This document shows, piece after piece, positions 32,561 through 42,443 of a DNA stretch of 44,646 bases. The stretch comes from Pseudomonadota bacterium (lineage in GTDB: Bacteria; Pseudomonadota; Gammaproteobacteria; Xanthomonadales; Ahniellaceae). The notes beneath the pieces are model-generated. The model saw only the letters and a program-made list of their open reading frames with translations. It was not told where the DNA came from and did not search any database. Where the stretch lies: positions 1 to 44,646 of the forward strand of contig JAKJFE010000005.1 of the NCBI GenBank assembly GCA_022705045.1, given 5' to 3'. Numbering within the stretch: position 1 is the stretch's first letter; each line of letters opens with the position of its first letter. The position numbers and the translations under genes are program-made.

Positions 32561-33437
32561 GCCCCTGTCCGTCGCCCTGCTGCAGGAGAAGGACCGCGGC
32601 TCGGTCGCGGCCAATCTCGACGCCATCGAGGCCGGCCTGCGCGAAGCGAAAGCGAACGGCGTGCAACTGGTGCTGTTGCAGGAATTGCATAACGGCGCCT
32701 ACTTCTGCCAGCACGAATCGGTGGACGAATTCGATCGCGCCGAACCGATCCCGGGCCCGAGCACCGAACGCCTTGGCGCACTCGCGAAGGAGCTCGGCCT
32801 GGTCATCGTCGCCTCGCTGTTCGAACGCCGCGCCGCCGGGCTGTATCACAACACCGCGGTCGTCTTCGAACGCGACGGTTCGATCGCCGGCAAATACCGC
32901 AAGATGCACATCCCGGACGATCCGGGCTTCCTCGAAAAGTTCTACTTCACGCCCGGCGACCTCGGCTTCGAACCGATCCAGACCTCGGTGGGCAAACTCG
33001 GCGTGCTGGTGTGCTGGGACCAGTGGTATCCGGAAGCCGCACGCTTGATGGCGCTGGCGGGTGCGGAATTGCTGCTCTATCCGACCGCGATCGGCTGGGA
33101 CCCGAACGACAGCGAGGACGAGAAGGAACGCCAGCGCATGGCCTGGGTGTTGTCGCAACGCGGGCACGCCGTCGCCAACGGCCTGCCGGTGCTGAGTTGC
33201 AACCGCGTCGGCTTCGAACCGAGCCCGACCGGCGGTTCCGGCATCCAGTTCTGGGGCACCAGTTTCGTTGCCGGCCCGCAGGGCGAGTTCCTGGCCGAGG
33301 CCGACACCGAATCGCAGACGTTGTTGTGCGTCGAGATCGACCTGGCGCGCAGCGAGAGTGTGCGCCGCATCTGGCCCTTCCTGCGCGACCGCCGCATTGA
33401 TGCCTACGCCGACCTGCTGAAGCGCTACCGTGACTGA
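32550..33437 (+). CDS. aguB: N-carbamoylputrescine amidase
   Basis: A 295-residue nitrilase-family enzyme that hydrolyses N-carbamoylputrescine to putrescine, CO2 and ammonia. Triad: E45 in LLQELHNGAYF, K118 in KYRKMHIPDD and C155 in LVCWDQWYPEAA. PDDPGFLEKFYFTPGD and NRVGFE are typical of AguB. The start at 32550 (MSRKPLSVALLQ) follows GAAGGAG and overlaps the aguA stop. It completes the agmatine-to-putrescine route with aguA. The end overlaps the TraB-family gene by eight bases. Confidence 0.96.
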   Translation: MSRKPLSVALLQEKDRGSVAANLDAIEAGLREAKANGVQLVLLQELHNGAYFCQHESVDEFDRAEPIPGPSTERLGALAKELGLVIVASLFERRAAGLYHNTAVVFERDGSIAGKYRKMHIPDDPGFLEKFYFTPGDLGFEPIQTSVGKLGVLVCWDQWYPEAARLMALAGAELLLYPTAIGWDPNDSEDEKERQRMAWVLSQRGHAVANGLPVLSCNRVGFEPSPTGGSGIQFWGTSFVAGPQGEFLAEADTESQTLLCVEIDLARSESVRRIWPFLRDRRIDAYADLLKRYRD

Positions 33438-34659
33438 AACTGATATCGCCGGCGTCGCGGATGCGGCACACGACCAGCCCATCGTCCGTATTCAGCGCGA
33501 CGGCACCGAGTTCGTGCTGCTCGGCACAGCGCACGTGTCGCGGCGCTCGGCCGAAGCGGTGCGCGAGATCATCGCCGCCGAATCCTTCGATGTGATCGCC
33601 GTCGAACTCTGCGAACACCGCGCGCGCTCGATGCAGGACCCGGACGCGATCGCGCAGATGGACCTGTTCCGCGTATTGCGCGAAGGCAAGGCCGGCGTGG
33701 TCATGGCCGGGCTGGCGCTCGGCGCGTTCCAGCGTCGCTTGGCCGAACAGTTCGGCATCGAACCCGGCGCCGAGATGCGCGCGGCGATGGACGAGGCGAA
33801 GACGCGCGGCATCGACTGCTGGCTGATCGATCGCGACGTGGGCCTGACCTTGCGTCGTGCCCGCGCCGCACTCGGTTTCTGGGACAAGACGACGCTGACG
33901 GCCGGCATGATCGGTTCGGTGCTGTCGTCGGACGACATCTCCGAAGAAGAGATCGAGAAACTGAAGCAAGGCGACGTGTTGCACAGCACGTTCTCCGAGT
34001 TCGCCAAGCAGTCGGAACATCTCTACCGTGCGCTGATCGCCGAACGCGACCAGTTCATGGCCGCGAAACTGCGCGAGGGCTCGGATCAGACGAAGAAGCC
34101 GACCAAGGTGCTGGCCGTACTCGGCGCCGGCCATCTCGAAGGCATCGCGAAACATCTGAACGACGGCCAGGAAGCACCGCAGGCGATGCTGGCACCGGTC
34201 AGCGCCGAACCGCCGCCGTCGCGCTTCGCGACCTGGTTCAGTATCGGTCTCACGGTGCTGGTGGTTGCCCTGTTCGCCGTCGCGTTCTCGAAGAGCCTCG
34301 AACTCGGCTGGCAACTGGTCGAGACCTGGGCCATCGTCACCGCCACCGGTGGATTGATCGGCGGCATCGCGGCGATGGCGCATCCGTTGTCGATCCTGGC
34401 CGGCGCACTCTCGTCACCGGTGACGACCCTGCATCCGGCGCTCTCGTCCGGCATGTTTTCGGGGGCGGTCGAAGCCTGGTTGCGACGCCCCACGGTCGGC
34501 GATTTCGCGGCCCTGCGCGATGATCTGATGCAGTGGCAAGGCTGGTGGCGCAACCGCGTCGCACACATCTTCGTCACTTTCATGCTCACCAACCTCGGCA
34601 CCGCGATCGCGTTCTACGTCGCGGTGTCGAAGATGGGCGCCATCGTCGCCAAGCACTGA
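33430..34659 (+). CDS. TraB-domain membrane protein
   Basis: A 409-residue protein. The N-terminal 240 residues are a TraB/TIKI-like domain: FVLLGTAHVSRRSAEAVREII, VIAVELCEHRARSM and VLAVLGAGHLEGI, with conserved GxxHxS, E and GxGH motifs that in TIKI-type proteins bind metal. The C-terminal part has three or four membrane segments (FSIGLTVLVVALFAVAF, IVTATGGLIGGIAAMA, IFVTFMLTNLGTAIAFYVAV). GTG 33430 overlaps aguB, so it is in the agmatine operon, but no direct link to polyamines is known. In enterococci, TraB shuts down pheromone; that function is not implied here. The enzymatic part is cytoplasmic or periplasmic depending on topology. Confidence 0.85.
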   Translation: MTETDIAGVADAAHDQPIVRIQRDGTEFVLLGTAHVSRRSAEAVREIIAAESFDVIAVELCEHRARSMQDPDAIAQMDLFRVLREGKAGVVMAGLALGAFQRRLAEQFGIEPGAEMRAAMDEAKTRGIDCWLIDRDVGLTLRRARAALGFWDKTTLTAGMIGSVLSSDDISEEEIEKLKQGDVLHSTFSEFAKQSEHLYRALIAERDQFMAAKLREGSDQTKKPTKVLAVLGAGHLEGIAKHLNDGQEAPQAMLAPVSAEPPPSRFATWFSIGLTVLVVALFAVAFSKSLELGWQLVETWAIVTATGGLIGGIAAMAHPLSILAGALSSPVTTLHPALSSGMFSGAVEAWLRRPTVGDFAALRDDLMQWQGWWRNRVAHIFVTFMLTNLGTAIAFYVAVSKMGAIVAKH

Positions 34660-34662
34660 ATT

Positions 34663-34692
34663 CGCAAGCTGGGCTTGTCAGCCCAGCTTGCG
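34663..34692. terminator. Perfect bidirectional hairpin between convergent operons
   Basis: CGCAAGCTGGGC-ttgtca-GCCCAGCTTGCG, a 12-bp perfect stem with a six-base loop, lies between the stop of the TraB-domain gene and the stop of the second RND permease. It lacks a long T run, but its position between convergent ends fits a shared terminator. Confidence 0.8.
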
Positions 34693-34694
34693 TT

Positions 34695-37600
34695 TCACAC
34701 CGCGACGTCGGTCTCGGGCGCCAAACGCCCACGTCCGATCGAACGCTTGAAGAACTCGCGTGAGCGCATGCGCCAGTCGTCGAAGATCGCGAGGATGGCC
34801 GGCAGCACCAGCAAGGTGATGATGGTCGAGAAGATCAGGCCACCGACGATGGCCCGCGCCATCGGGAAGTACGGCGGACCGTCGCCGCCGACCTGGGTGC
34901 TGCCAATGCACAAGGGCAGCATACCGAGAATGGTCGTGGCCATCGTCATCAGCACCGGGCGCAGACGATCGCGACTGCCCTGCACCAGCGCGTCGTGGCG
35001 GCTCAGGCCTTCCTCGCGCAACTGGTTGATGTGCTCGACCATGACGATGCCATTGTTGACGACGACACCCATCAGGATCAGGAACCCGATGCCGGCCATC
35101 AGCGAGAACGTGGTGCCGGTGATCGCGAACAGCCAGTACATGCCCAGGTAGGAGAACGCGATCGAGGTCAGGATCGCCACCGGATACAGCAGCGATTCGA
35201 AGACCGCGGCCATGACGATGAAGATCATCAGCAGGGCGAGCAAGGTGTTGAATCCCATCTGCGCGCCGGCTTCATCATCATCGTTGAAGCCGCCGCCAAA
35301 AGACCAGCGATAACCCGGCGGCAGCGAGAGCGCGTTCATCGCCTTCTCGATTTCCGGCCGCACCTTGTCCATCGGTGCGTCCTTGGCCAGGTTCAATTGC
35401 AGCTGCAACGAGGTCTGGCGGTTCTGGCGCTGGATGAAGGTCGGGCCGGCCTCGATGCCGGCATCGATGAGCGCCATGATCGGCACCAGTTCACCACTCG
35501 GCGACTTGATGCGCAGGCCGCGCAGGTCGTCGATGCCCTGGGAATCGGCCCCTTCAAAACGCACCATGACCGGCACTTCCTGGCCTTCGTGACGGAATTC
35601 GCGCAGGTTCGCGCCGCGCATCGCGACACCGATGAACTGCGCCACCTGTTCAGCCGAAAAGCCGTAACGGATGGCCCGTTCGCGATCGACGCGCACCTGG
35701 ATTTCCTGCTCGTTGCCACCGCGACCGCTCTTGATGTCGCGTATGCCGTCGATGCGCGACAGCACGTCACGCGCCATCGGCGCCAATTCGTCGAGCAATT
35801 CGCTGGAATCGCCGACGAGCGACACGACCAGCCCATCCGAGGAACCGCCGCGACGCCCCTGGCCAAAGTTCGGCGACCCGATGGCCAGCTTCGGCAAGCC
35901 CTCGCGGATCTCTTCCTGGATCAGCGAACTCGCCTTCTTCGCCACCTTGTCGTCGGTCAGCACCAGGGCCGTGAACGCGTTGCCGCGCTCGTCGAAATAG
36001 CTGTACACCGAAGTGATCTCGAACTTCTGCTTGTTCGCGATCAGGTAACGCTCGACCTGCTCGACGCCCTTGCGCACCTCGTCGAGCTGATAGATCCCGT
36101 TGAGCTCGTACTGCAGACGCATTTCGCGGGTTTCGCCGCTCGGGAACATGTCCGTATTGGTCATGTTGACGGGCACGAAGCTGAGCAGGAGCAAGCCCCA
36201 CATCATGGCCATGGTCTTGCCGCGATGATGCAGGGTCCAGTCGATCACGCGCGCATAGCCGTTGCGGAACTTCACCACCCAGGCCTGCTGCAAACCCTGC
36301 TGCGGGGTGCTGATGCGCGCCGAGATCATCGGCACCAGGCTGATCGCGACCAGCCACGACGCCAACAGCGAAATGGTGATGGTGATGGCGACATTCTTCA
36401 GGTACAGGCTGATGAAATTCGGCTCGCCGAAGATGTTCGGCAGGAACACCACGCAATGGCAGAGCGTGCCGGCCGAGATCGCGATAGTCACGTTCTTGAC
36501 GCCGACGCTGGCGCAGCGGATCGGATCGTTCGGCCATTTTTCGCGCTGCTGGTAGATGCTTTCGACCGCGACCACGGCGTTGTCGACGACCATGCCGACG
36601 CCGAGCAACAGGCCCATCATCGACAGGATGTTCAGGGTGACACCGGCGAAGTACATGAAGCCCAGCGTCATCGCGAAACAGATCGGAATCGCCAGGGCGA
36701 CCATCAGCGTCGACGCCCAGTGCCGCAGGAACAGGTACAACACCAACACCGACAGCAGCAGGCCGATGATGCCGGCGTGCGCCAGCTCGTACAGCGAACT
36801 GGTGATGCCTTCCGCCTGATCCTGCATGAAGAAGATGTCGATGCCCTTCATGTCCGGGTCTTCGCCGATGCGGCGCACCTCGGCCAGCGCGCGGCGCCCG
36901 ACATCGACGAGATTCGCGCCACGTTCCTTGTAGATCTCGACGCCGACGGCGGGACGCATGTCGAGGCGACGCTCGTAATCCATGCGCGCGGGACGCAGGC
37001 GCACGTCGGCGATATCGCGCAGGCGCAGGCCGCGGTCATCGATGACGAGATTGCGAAATGCATCCAGCGACTCGATCTCGCCGACCGGTTGCACGCGGTA
37101 GCGCAGGTCGCCGTCGCTGATCACGCCACCCGACACCGAAAAACTCGACGCCGCGAGCCGTGCATTCAGCTGCGCCAAATCAATGCCGTGGGCACTCACG
37201 CGATCCGCATTCAGTTCGATCTGGACTTCCGGCGGCTGAACACCCTGCAGTTCCACGCGTGCGATGCCGGGCAAGCGTTCCAATGGCCGCTTGAGTTTGC
37301 GATCGAGCAGGTCGTAGGCGTTGCTGAGATCGCGACCGGACGAAATGCGCAGACTCAGCACGGCCTGGTCGCCAGTCGAGAACTTGAACACGAAGAAGCG
37401 ACGCACGTCGCTCGGCATCTGGTCGCGCGCGGCTTCGAGCCGATCGCGGGCTTCCACCGCCTTGATCGCGATGTCCACGTCCCAGCGAAATTCAATGAAG
37501 ATTTCCGCAGCATCGGCGCGCGAGTTCGAATTGATGCGCTTGATGCCCGACAAGGTCGCCAGCACTTCCTCCGCCGGTCGGGTGATCGAACGCTCTACTT

Positions 37601-37772
37601 CTTCCGGCGTCGACCCCGCGTACGGCACCTGGATGAACAGGAAGGGTGCGTCGATCTCGGGCAGGTATTCGAGTGGCAGGCGCACGGCCGCGAGCAGGCC
37701 GACGACGACCAGCGAGATGAAGGCCATCACCGTCGTGACCGGGCGGCGCAGGCTCAGATCGACCAGGCTCAT
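34695..37772 (-). CDS. RND efflux permease, second subunit
   Basis: A 1,025-residue RND-superfamily (AcrB/MdtB-like) inner-membrane pump, the normal length for the family. It has the expected twelve-segment pattern with two large periplasmic loops. The start MSLVDLSLRRPVTTVMAF and DAPFLFIQVPYAGSTPEEVERSITRPAEE are typical of TM1 and the first porter loop; the TM4 motif is GVGMVVDNAVVAVESIY. The start at 37772 follows GGAG; an in-frame extension upstream is basic and unlikely. It is four bases after the first permease stop. Drug or metal export by proton antiport is expected; the substrate is unknown. Confidence 0.93.
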   Translation of the reverse strand: MSLVDLSLRRPVTTVMAFISLVVVGLLAAVRLPLEYLPEIDAPFLFIQVPYAGSTPEEVERSITRPAEEVLATLSGIKRINSNSRADAAEIFIEFRWDVDIAIKAVEARDRLEAARDQMPSDVRRFFVFKFSTGDQAVLSLRISSGRDLSNAYDLLDRKLKRPLERLPGIARVELQGVQPPEVQIELNADRVSAHGIDLAQLNARLAASSFSVSGGVISDGDLRYRVQPVGEIESLDAFRNLVIDDRGLRLRDIADVRLRPARMDYERRLDMRPAVGVEIYKERGANLVDVGRRALAEVRRIGEDPDMKGIDIFFMQDQAEGITSSLYELAHAGIIGLLLSVLVLYLFLRHWASTLMVALAIPICFAMTLGFMYFAGVTLNILSMMGLLLGVGMVVDNAVVAVESIYQQREKWPNDPIRCASVGVKNVTIAISAGTLCHCVVFLPNIFGEPNFISLYLKNVAITITISLLASWLVAISLVPMISARISTPQQGLQQAWVVKFRNGYARVIDWTLHHRGKTMAMMWGLLLLSFVPVNMTNTDMFPSGETREMRLQYELNGIYQLDEVRKGVEQVERYLIANKQKFEITSVYSYFDERGNAFTALVLTDDKVAKKASSLIQEEIREGLPKLAIGSPNFGQGRRGGSSDGLVVSLVGDSSELLDELAPMARDVLSRIDGIRDIKSGRGGNEQEIQVRVDRERAIRYGFSAEQVAQFIGVAMRGANLREFRHEGQEVPVMVRFEGADSQGIDDLRGLRIKSPSGELVPIMALIDAGIEAGPTFIQRQNRQTSLQLQLNLAKDAPMDKVRPEIEKAMNALSLPPGYRWSFGGGFNDDDEAGAQMGFNTLLALLMIFIVMAAVFESLLYPVAILTSIAFSYLGMYWLFAITGTTFSLMAGIGFLILMGVVVNNGIVMVEHINQLREEGLSRHDALVQGSRDRLRPVLMTMATTILGMLPLCIGSTQVGGDGPPYFPMARAIVGGLIFSTIITLLVLPAILAIFDDWRMRSREFFKRSIGRGRLAPETDVAV

Positions 37773-37776
37773 GCGC

Positions 37777-40700
37777 TCACTCCGACGCCGACGCGGCCAG
37801 TTCGGCGCGACGGGCATCCTCGACATAGGCCGAATCCGGGCGACGATCCATCAGCAGATAGACCACCGGAATCACGACGAGCGTCAGCACGGTCGACACC
37901 GTCAGGCCGGCGATGACGGTGATCGCCATCGGCTGACGGATCTCCGCGCCGTCGCCGATGCCAAACGCCATCGGCAGGAAACCGACGAGCGTGGTCACCG
38001 TGGTCATCGTGATCGCGCGCAAGCGCGAGCGCCCGGCCTCGATCAACGCATCGGCTTTCGCCACGCCTTCGCCGCGCAGCTGGTTGACGCGATCGATCAG
38101 CACGATGGCGTTGTTCACGACGATGCCGGCCAGCATGATGATGCCGATACCTGCGATCACCGACAGCGGCATGTTGAAAAGCTTCAGCCCGACCACCGCA
38201 CCAACGACCGCCAACGGAATCGAGAACAGGATGACGAACGGGTGCAGCAGCGACTCGAACTGCGAGGCCATCACCAGATAGACGAGGAACACCGCGAGGG
38301 CGAGCGCGAACAGCAGTGAATCGATCGAGGCCTGCAGCTCCTCGCTCTGGCCGCTGACGCGCACTTCGACACCGGCCGGCAACGACGCCTCGGCCATCAG
38401 CCGGCGTGCTTCGTCCGCCGCGGTACCCAGATCGCCATAGGCGAGATTCGCAGAGACGATGGCCACGCGTTCCTGATCGGAGCGGCGGATTTCGCCCGGA
38501 CCTTCGGTCGCGACGATGTCGGCGACCGCGGCCAAGGTCACCGGCTTGTCGCTCTGCGGGTTGACGATCAGATTGCGGACGTCCTCGACCGAAGCACGAT
38601 CCTCTTCGAGCGCGCGTACCAGCACGTCGATCTTGCGTTCACGGAAGCTGTAACGCGTCGCGACTTCGCCACGCACCTTGCGCACCACCTGGTCGGCGAT
38701 CTGTCGCGTGGTCAGACCAAGTGCCGCGGCACGCTCCTGGTCGAAACGGATCTGGATCTCGGGCTGCCCCTGCTCCACCGTCGACTTCACGTCGGTGTAG
38801 CGGTCCGAACGATTGAGCGCCGCGACCACCGCTCGACCCGCAGCCTTCAGACGATCGAGGTCGTACGCGGCGATCTCGATTTCCAGTGGGGTCGAATAAT
38901 TCAGCAGCGCCGGGCGCGCGAAATTCGCGTCACGCACACCGAGTTCGTCGGCGGTCTTGCGCAGCTTCGCCATCGATCGCGCTTCGGCGTCCGCACCGGC
39001 ACCTTCGGCCAGACCGATGACGAGGCGACCGATGTTCTCGCCGCTTTCGGTCGGATTGGCATCGAGACGCGTACCGGCACCACTGACGCCATAGATCGTC
39101 GCGATTTCAGGATCGTCCATGTGCCGGCGCTGCATCTCGCGCACGATGGCATCGGTACGTGCCAGCGGCGTACCCGGCGGCAGCTTCAGCGTCGCCTCGT
39201 ATTGGCCCTGCGACAACTGCGGCACCAGGTCCACGCCGAGCCCCGGCACCAGCACCAGGCTGGCGAGGAAGGTCGCGAACGCAATCCCGAGGATCTGACC
39301 AGGATGCGCGAACGCGTACGGCAGGAAGTTTGCATATCGGTGCTCGACGGCGTCATGGGCACGATTGGTGATCGAGGCCAGCGGCGCCAGCAAACGCGAC
39401 AGCACCAGGCCGACGAGTCCAAACACCCGGCTCAGGACGCGCACGACCCAGAACAGCACGAAGCGCAACGCCAAACCAATGCCGCGGAACAACGCGACAA
39501 AGACCCGGGCGATCGGGTTGCGCGGCAATGGCGCACGTGGCGTGGGGATGTCATCGCCAGCGACATGCCGACCGATGTCGGCACGCAGCGACGACAGCAT
39601 CGGAATCAGCGTTAGTGAAACCACGAGCGACACCAGCAACGAGATCGTCACCGTGAGTGCCTGATCGCGGAACAACTGACCGGACACACCCTCGACGAAG
39701 ACCAAGGGGAAGAACACCGCGACCGAGGTCAGCACCGAGGCCGTGACCGCCATGCCGACTTCCTGCGTGCCCTTGATGGCTGCTTCGAGCACGCCAATGC
39801 CCTTGTCGCGCAACCGCGATATGTTTTCGAGCACGACGATGGCCGCGTCTACGACCATGCCGGTGGCGAGCGCCAAGCCGCCCAACGACATCACGTTCAG
39901 GCTGATGCCGAACTGACCCATGAAGAAGAAGGTCGCGATGATCGACACCGGCAGCGACACGCCGATCACGAAGGTCGACCAGGCATCGCGCAGGAACAGG
40001 AAGATCACGAGGATGGACAACAAGCCACCCTGGATGGCGGCCGACTTCACTTCGTCGAGCGAACTGCGGATGAAGCGGCTCTGGTCATCGATGTTCTCAA
40101 GCTTGGCGGTCGGGGGCAGCTGCTTGTTGTCTTGCAGCTGCTTGACGGCGCGCTTCACCGACTCGGCCACGGACACGGTGTTCGCATCGCCCTCCTTGTA
40201 GATGGCGATCTCGACGGCTTCGCGGCCGCCGACGCGGATCACCGAATCGCGTTCGCGGAAGCCCTGCTTCACCGTCGCGACATCACGCAGGCGCAGCGTG
40301 ATATCGCCATTCGGGCTGAGCAGCATCGCGCCGATGTCCTCGACCGTCGCGAACTGGTTGATGGTGCGCACCAGATACCGTTGCGAGCCTTCATCGAGAC
40401 GGCCGCCGGACACGTTCACGTTCTCGGCGCGCAGGCGCTCGATGACCTGACCGACGCTCATGTTCAGCTGCTTCAGCTTCTGCTGGTCGATCTCGACCTG
40501 CACCTCGTCTTCGAGCCCGCCGCCGATCTTCACCGCGGCGACGCCGCTGACCGGTTCCAGGCGCTTCTTCAATTGTTCGTCGGCATAACGACGCAGCTGC
40601 TTGAGCTCGGCTTCGTTGAAGGTGTCGTTTTCGCCTTCGCCCATCAGCGCATAACGCAGAATCGGCTCGGTCGACGGGTCGAAACGCAACAGTTGCGGGC

Positions 40701-41067
40701 GCGAAGCTTCGAGCGGCAGCAGCAGCACTTCGAGTTTCTCGCGCACTTCGAGCCCGGCCAGGTCCATGTCCGTGCCCCAGGTGAATTCGAGCACGACATC
40801 GGACTGGCCCGCGCGCGACACCGACTTCACGCGGCGCACGTTCTTGACGACACCAAGCGCTTCCTCGACCGGTTCGCTGATCAGATTCTCGATCTCGACC
40901 GGCGCCGCACCGGCGTATTCGGTACGCACGGTCAGGGTCGGATAGGACAGATCCGGCAGCAGGTTGACCTTGAGGTCGGCGAGCGCGATGAGGCCGAAGA
41001 GCATCACCGTGATCGTCGCCATGCCGATGGTGACGCGACGACGCGTGGAGACTTCGATCAGGCTCAT
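37777..41067 (-). CDS. RND efflux permease, first subunit (with extra hydrophobic insert)
   Basis: A 1,096-residue RND permease, about 60 residues longer than usual. TM1 and first-loop motifs: MSLIEVSTRRRVTIGMATITV, LLPDLSYPTLTVRTEYAGAAPVEIENLISEPVEEAL. The TM4 motif is GLALATGMVVDAAIVVLENISRLRD, with a single Asp. The extra length lies at about residues 500-585, between TM6 and TM7, and is basic and strongly hydrophobic (ARVFVALFRGIGLALRFVLF, VVRVLSRVFGLVGLVLSRLL), perhaps two amphipathic or re-entrant helices. Its ATG overlaps the adaptor stop (ATGA). It is only distantly similar to the second permease, so a mixed trimer as in MdtBC is possible. Confidence 0.93.
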   Translation of the reverse strand: MSLIEVSTRRRVTIGMATITVMLFGLIALADLKVNLLPDLSYPTLTVRTEYAGAAPVEIENLISEPVEEALGVVKNVRRVKSVSRAGQSDVVLEFTWGTDMDLAGLEVREKLEVLLLPLEASRPQLLRFDPSTEPILRYALMGEGENDTFNEAELKQLRRYADEQLKKRLEPVSGVAAVKIGGGLEDEVQVEIDQQKLKQLNMSVGQVIERLRAENVNVSGGRLDEGSQRYLVRTINQFATVEDIGAMLLSPNGDITLRLRDVATVKQGFRERDSVIRVGGREAVEIAIYKEGDANTVSVAESVKRAVKQLQDNKQLPPTAKLENIDDQSRFIRSSLDEVKSAAIQGGLLSILVIFLFLRDAWSTFVIGVSLPVSIIATFFFMGQFGISLNVMSLGGLALATGMVVDAAIVVLENISRLRDKGIGVLEAAIKGTQEVGMAVTASVLTSVAVFFPLVFVEGVSGQLFRDQALTVTISLLVSLVVSLTLIPMLSSLRADIGRHVAGDDIPTPRAPLPRNPIARVFVALFRGIGLALRFVLFWVVRVLSRVFGLVGLVLSRLLAPLASITNRAHDAVEHRYANFLPYAFAHPGQILGIAFATFLASLVLVPGLGVDLVPQLSQGQYEATLKLPPGTPLARTDAIVREMQRRHMDDPEIATIYGVSGAGTRLDANPTESGENIGRLVIGLAEGAGADAEARSMAKLRKTADELGVRDANFARPALLNYSTPLEIEIAAYDLDRLKAAGRAVVAALNRSDRYTDVKSTVEQGQPEIQIRFDQERAAALGLTTRQIADQVVRKVRGEVATRYSFRERKIDVLVRALEEDRASVEDVRNLIVNPQSDKPVTLAAVADIVATEGPGEIRRSDQERVAIVSANLAYGDLGTAADEARRLMAEASLPAGVEVRVSGQSEELQASIDSLLFALALAVFLVYLVMASQFESLLHPFVILFSIPLAVVGAVVGLKLFNMPLSVIAGIGIIMLAGIVVNNAIVLIDRVNQLRGEGVAKADALIEAGRSRLRAITMTTVTTLVGFLPMAFGIGDGAEIRQPMAITVIAGLTVSTVLTLVVIPVVYLLMDRRPDSAYVEDARRAELAASASE

Positions 41068-42218
41068 GGCGTGTCTGCCTCGACGATCTGGACGCGACCG
41101 CCATCACGCAGCGCGGCCTTGCCGACGGTGACGACACGGTCGCCTTCCTTCAGCCCTTCGACGATTTCGGCGTCGGCGCCGCTGGCGTAGCCGAGCTTGA
41201 CCTCCCGGCGCTTGGCCAGGAAGACCGGTACCGGCTTGGTCTCGGCCCTGGGCTTGGCCTCGGGCTTCTTGCCGCCAAAAAACTTGGCGAAGAAGCCGGG
41301 CTGTTCCTCCTGCTTCTTCGCGTCGGGCTTCTCCGCGGGTGCCGGTTCGAGCACGAACACGGCCGCTTCCGCATCACCTTCGATCAGGGCTTCGCGCGGC
41401 ACGACCAAGGCGTCGGCACGCTGGTCGTAGACCACGTCGACACGTCCGAACATGCCGGATTTCAGGCGCTGCGTCGCGTCGCGGAACTCGGTGGTGACGC
41501 GGAAGGTGCCGGTGTCGGCATCGACGACCGGACTGACGCGGGCAACCGCGCCGTCGAACTCGACGCCGGGCAAGGCGTCGACATGCATCGACACCGTTTG
41601 GCCCGGGCGCATCGTCGTCAATTCCCGCTCGGGCACGTTGAGCACGGCCAGCAGCGGATCGAAATCGTCGATGCGAAACAGGCTCTGGTTGATCTGGATG
41701 AGATTGCCCTCCTTGACCATGCGCACCGAAATGACGCCGCCGATCGGCGCGACGATGCGGGTGTAATCGAGTTCGAGCTTGGCGATGTCGTAGGCCGCCT
41801 TCTGCGTCTCCAGGTCGAACCGTGCCTTCTCCTGGGCCTCGGCGCTGACCAGCTTGCGCGTGAACAGGTCGCTGGAGCGGCGGGCCAGTTCGAGCCGCGG
41901 CTTTTCCGGATCGAGCTGGGCGAGCAGGTCGCCGGCGCGGACGACATCACCTTCCTCGACCATCAGCTTCAGCAACACGCCGCTGGTCTTGGCGACCACC
42001 ATGGCCTGGTTTTCAGGCTCCAGCGCCGCCGTGCCCGAATAACTCGCGACGATGGCCTTGCGGGTGGCGGTCGCCGCTTCGATAGGAACCGGGACATCGC
42101 TGTCGGTCGATTTGTCGGCGGATGTACCGGCAGGCGGACGCCCACAGGCACCGAGCATCAGCGTCGCGACCAGAAGGCAGGTCGAGGAGATCGACCCAAT
42201 CGATTGATTCTTATGCAT
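41064..42218 (-). CDS. RND periplasmic adaptor lipoprotein (MFP)
   Basis: A 384-residue HlyD/AcrA-type adaptor with a lipobox LGAC (C25), so it should be anchored at the inner membrane and bridge pump and outer channel. Lipoyl half-motifs are visible as ENQAMVVAKTSGVLLKLMVEEGDVVRAGDLLAQLD and APIGGVISVRMVKEGNLIQINQSLFRID. A short coiled coil lies between them, then a beta-barrel (VSMHVDALPGVEFDGAVARVSPVVDADTGTFRVTTEF). Near the C-terminus a Lys/Glu/Pro-rich insert (about residues 295-330) interrupts the membrane-proximal domain. It is the first gene of the operon adaptor-permease-permease. No TolC-like gene is present. Confidence 0.92.
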   Translation of the reverse strand: MHKNQSIGSISSTCLLVATLMLGACGRPPAGTSADKSTDSDVPVPIEAATATRKAIVASYSGTAALEPENQAMVVAKTSGVLLKLMVEEGDVVRAGDLLAQLDPEKPRLELARRSSDLFTRKLVSAEAQEKARFDLETQKAAYDIAKLELDYTRIVAPIGGVISVRMVKEGNLIQINQSLFRIDDFDPLLAVLNVPERELTTMRPGQTVSMHVDALPGVEFDGAVARVSPVVDADTGTFRVTTEFRDATQRLKSGMFGRVDVVYDQRADALVVPREALIEGDAEAAVFVLEPAPAEKPDAKKQEEQPGFFAKFFGGKKPEAKPRAETKPVPVFLAKRREVKLGYASGADAEIVEGLKEGDRVVTVGKAALRDGGRVQIVEADTP

Positions 42219-42264
42219 TGTGCTGGACCAGTGAGACGGGATGGCGGCGCGGCTGAGGAGTATT

Positions 42265-42288
42265 GGTGTTGTATGTTAATAAAACACC
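42265..42288. promoter_or_regulatory. Inverted repeat upstream of the RND operon
   Basis: GGTGTT-12 nt-AACACC in an AT-rich patch (gtatgttaataa) within an otherwise GC-rich 293-bp divergent region, 47 bp before the adaptor start. It has the shape of a repressor operator of TetR type. No regulator gene is adjacent. Confidence 0.35.
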
Positions 42289-42443
42289 TAAAGCGGCACA
42301 TAGGCCGGAAGTCGCACACGTCCGCCACCGACCGATGCGACCGCGGCATCACAACGCGGCACAGGCTCGGTGCACAGTCACAGCTGTCAGATCGCTTCGA
42401 TGCGACTGCAACGATTCGTCTACCCACCCGAAAACGCGACGGG

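Noticed and set aside
34995..37916. A 973-codon open frame on the plus strand
   Set aside because: Antisense to the second RND permease; no conserved motif.
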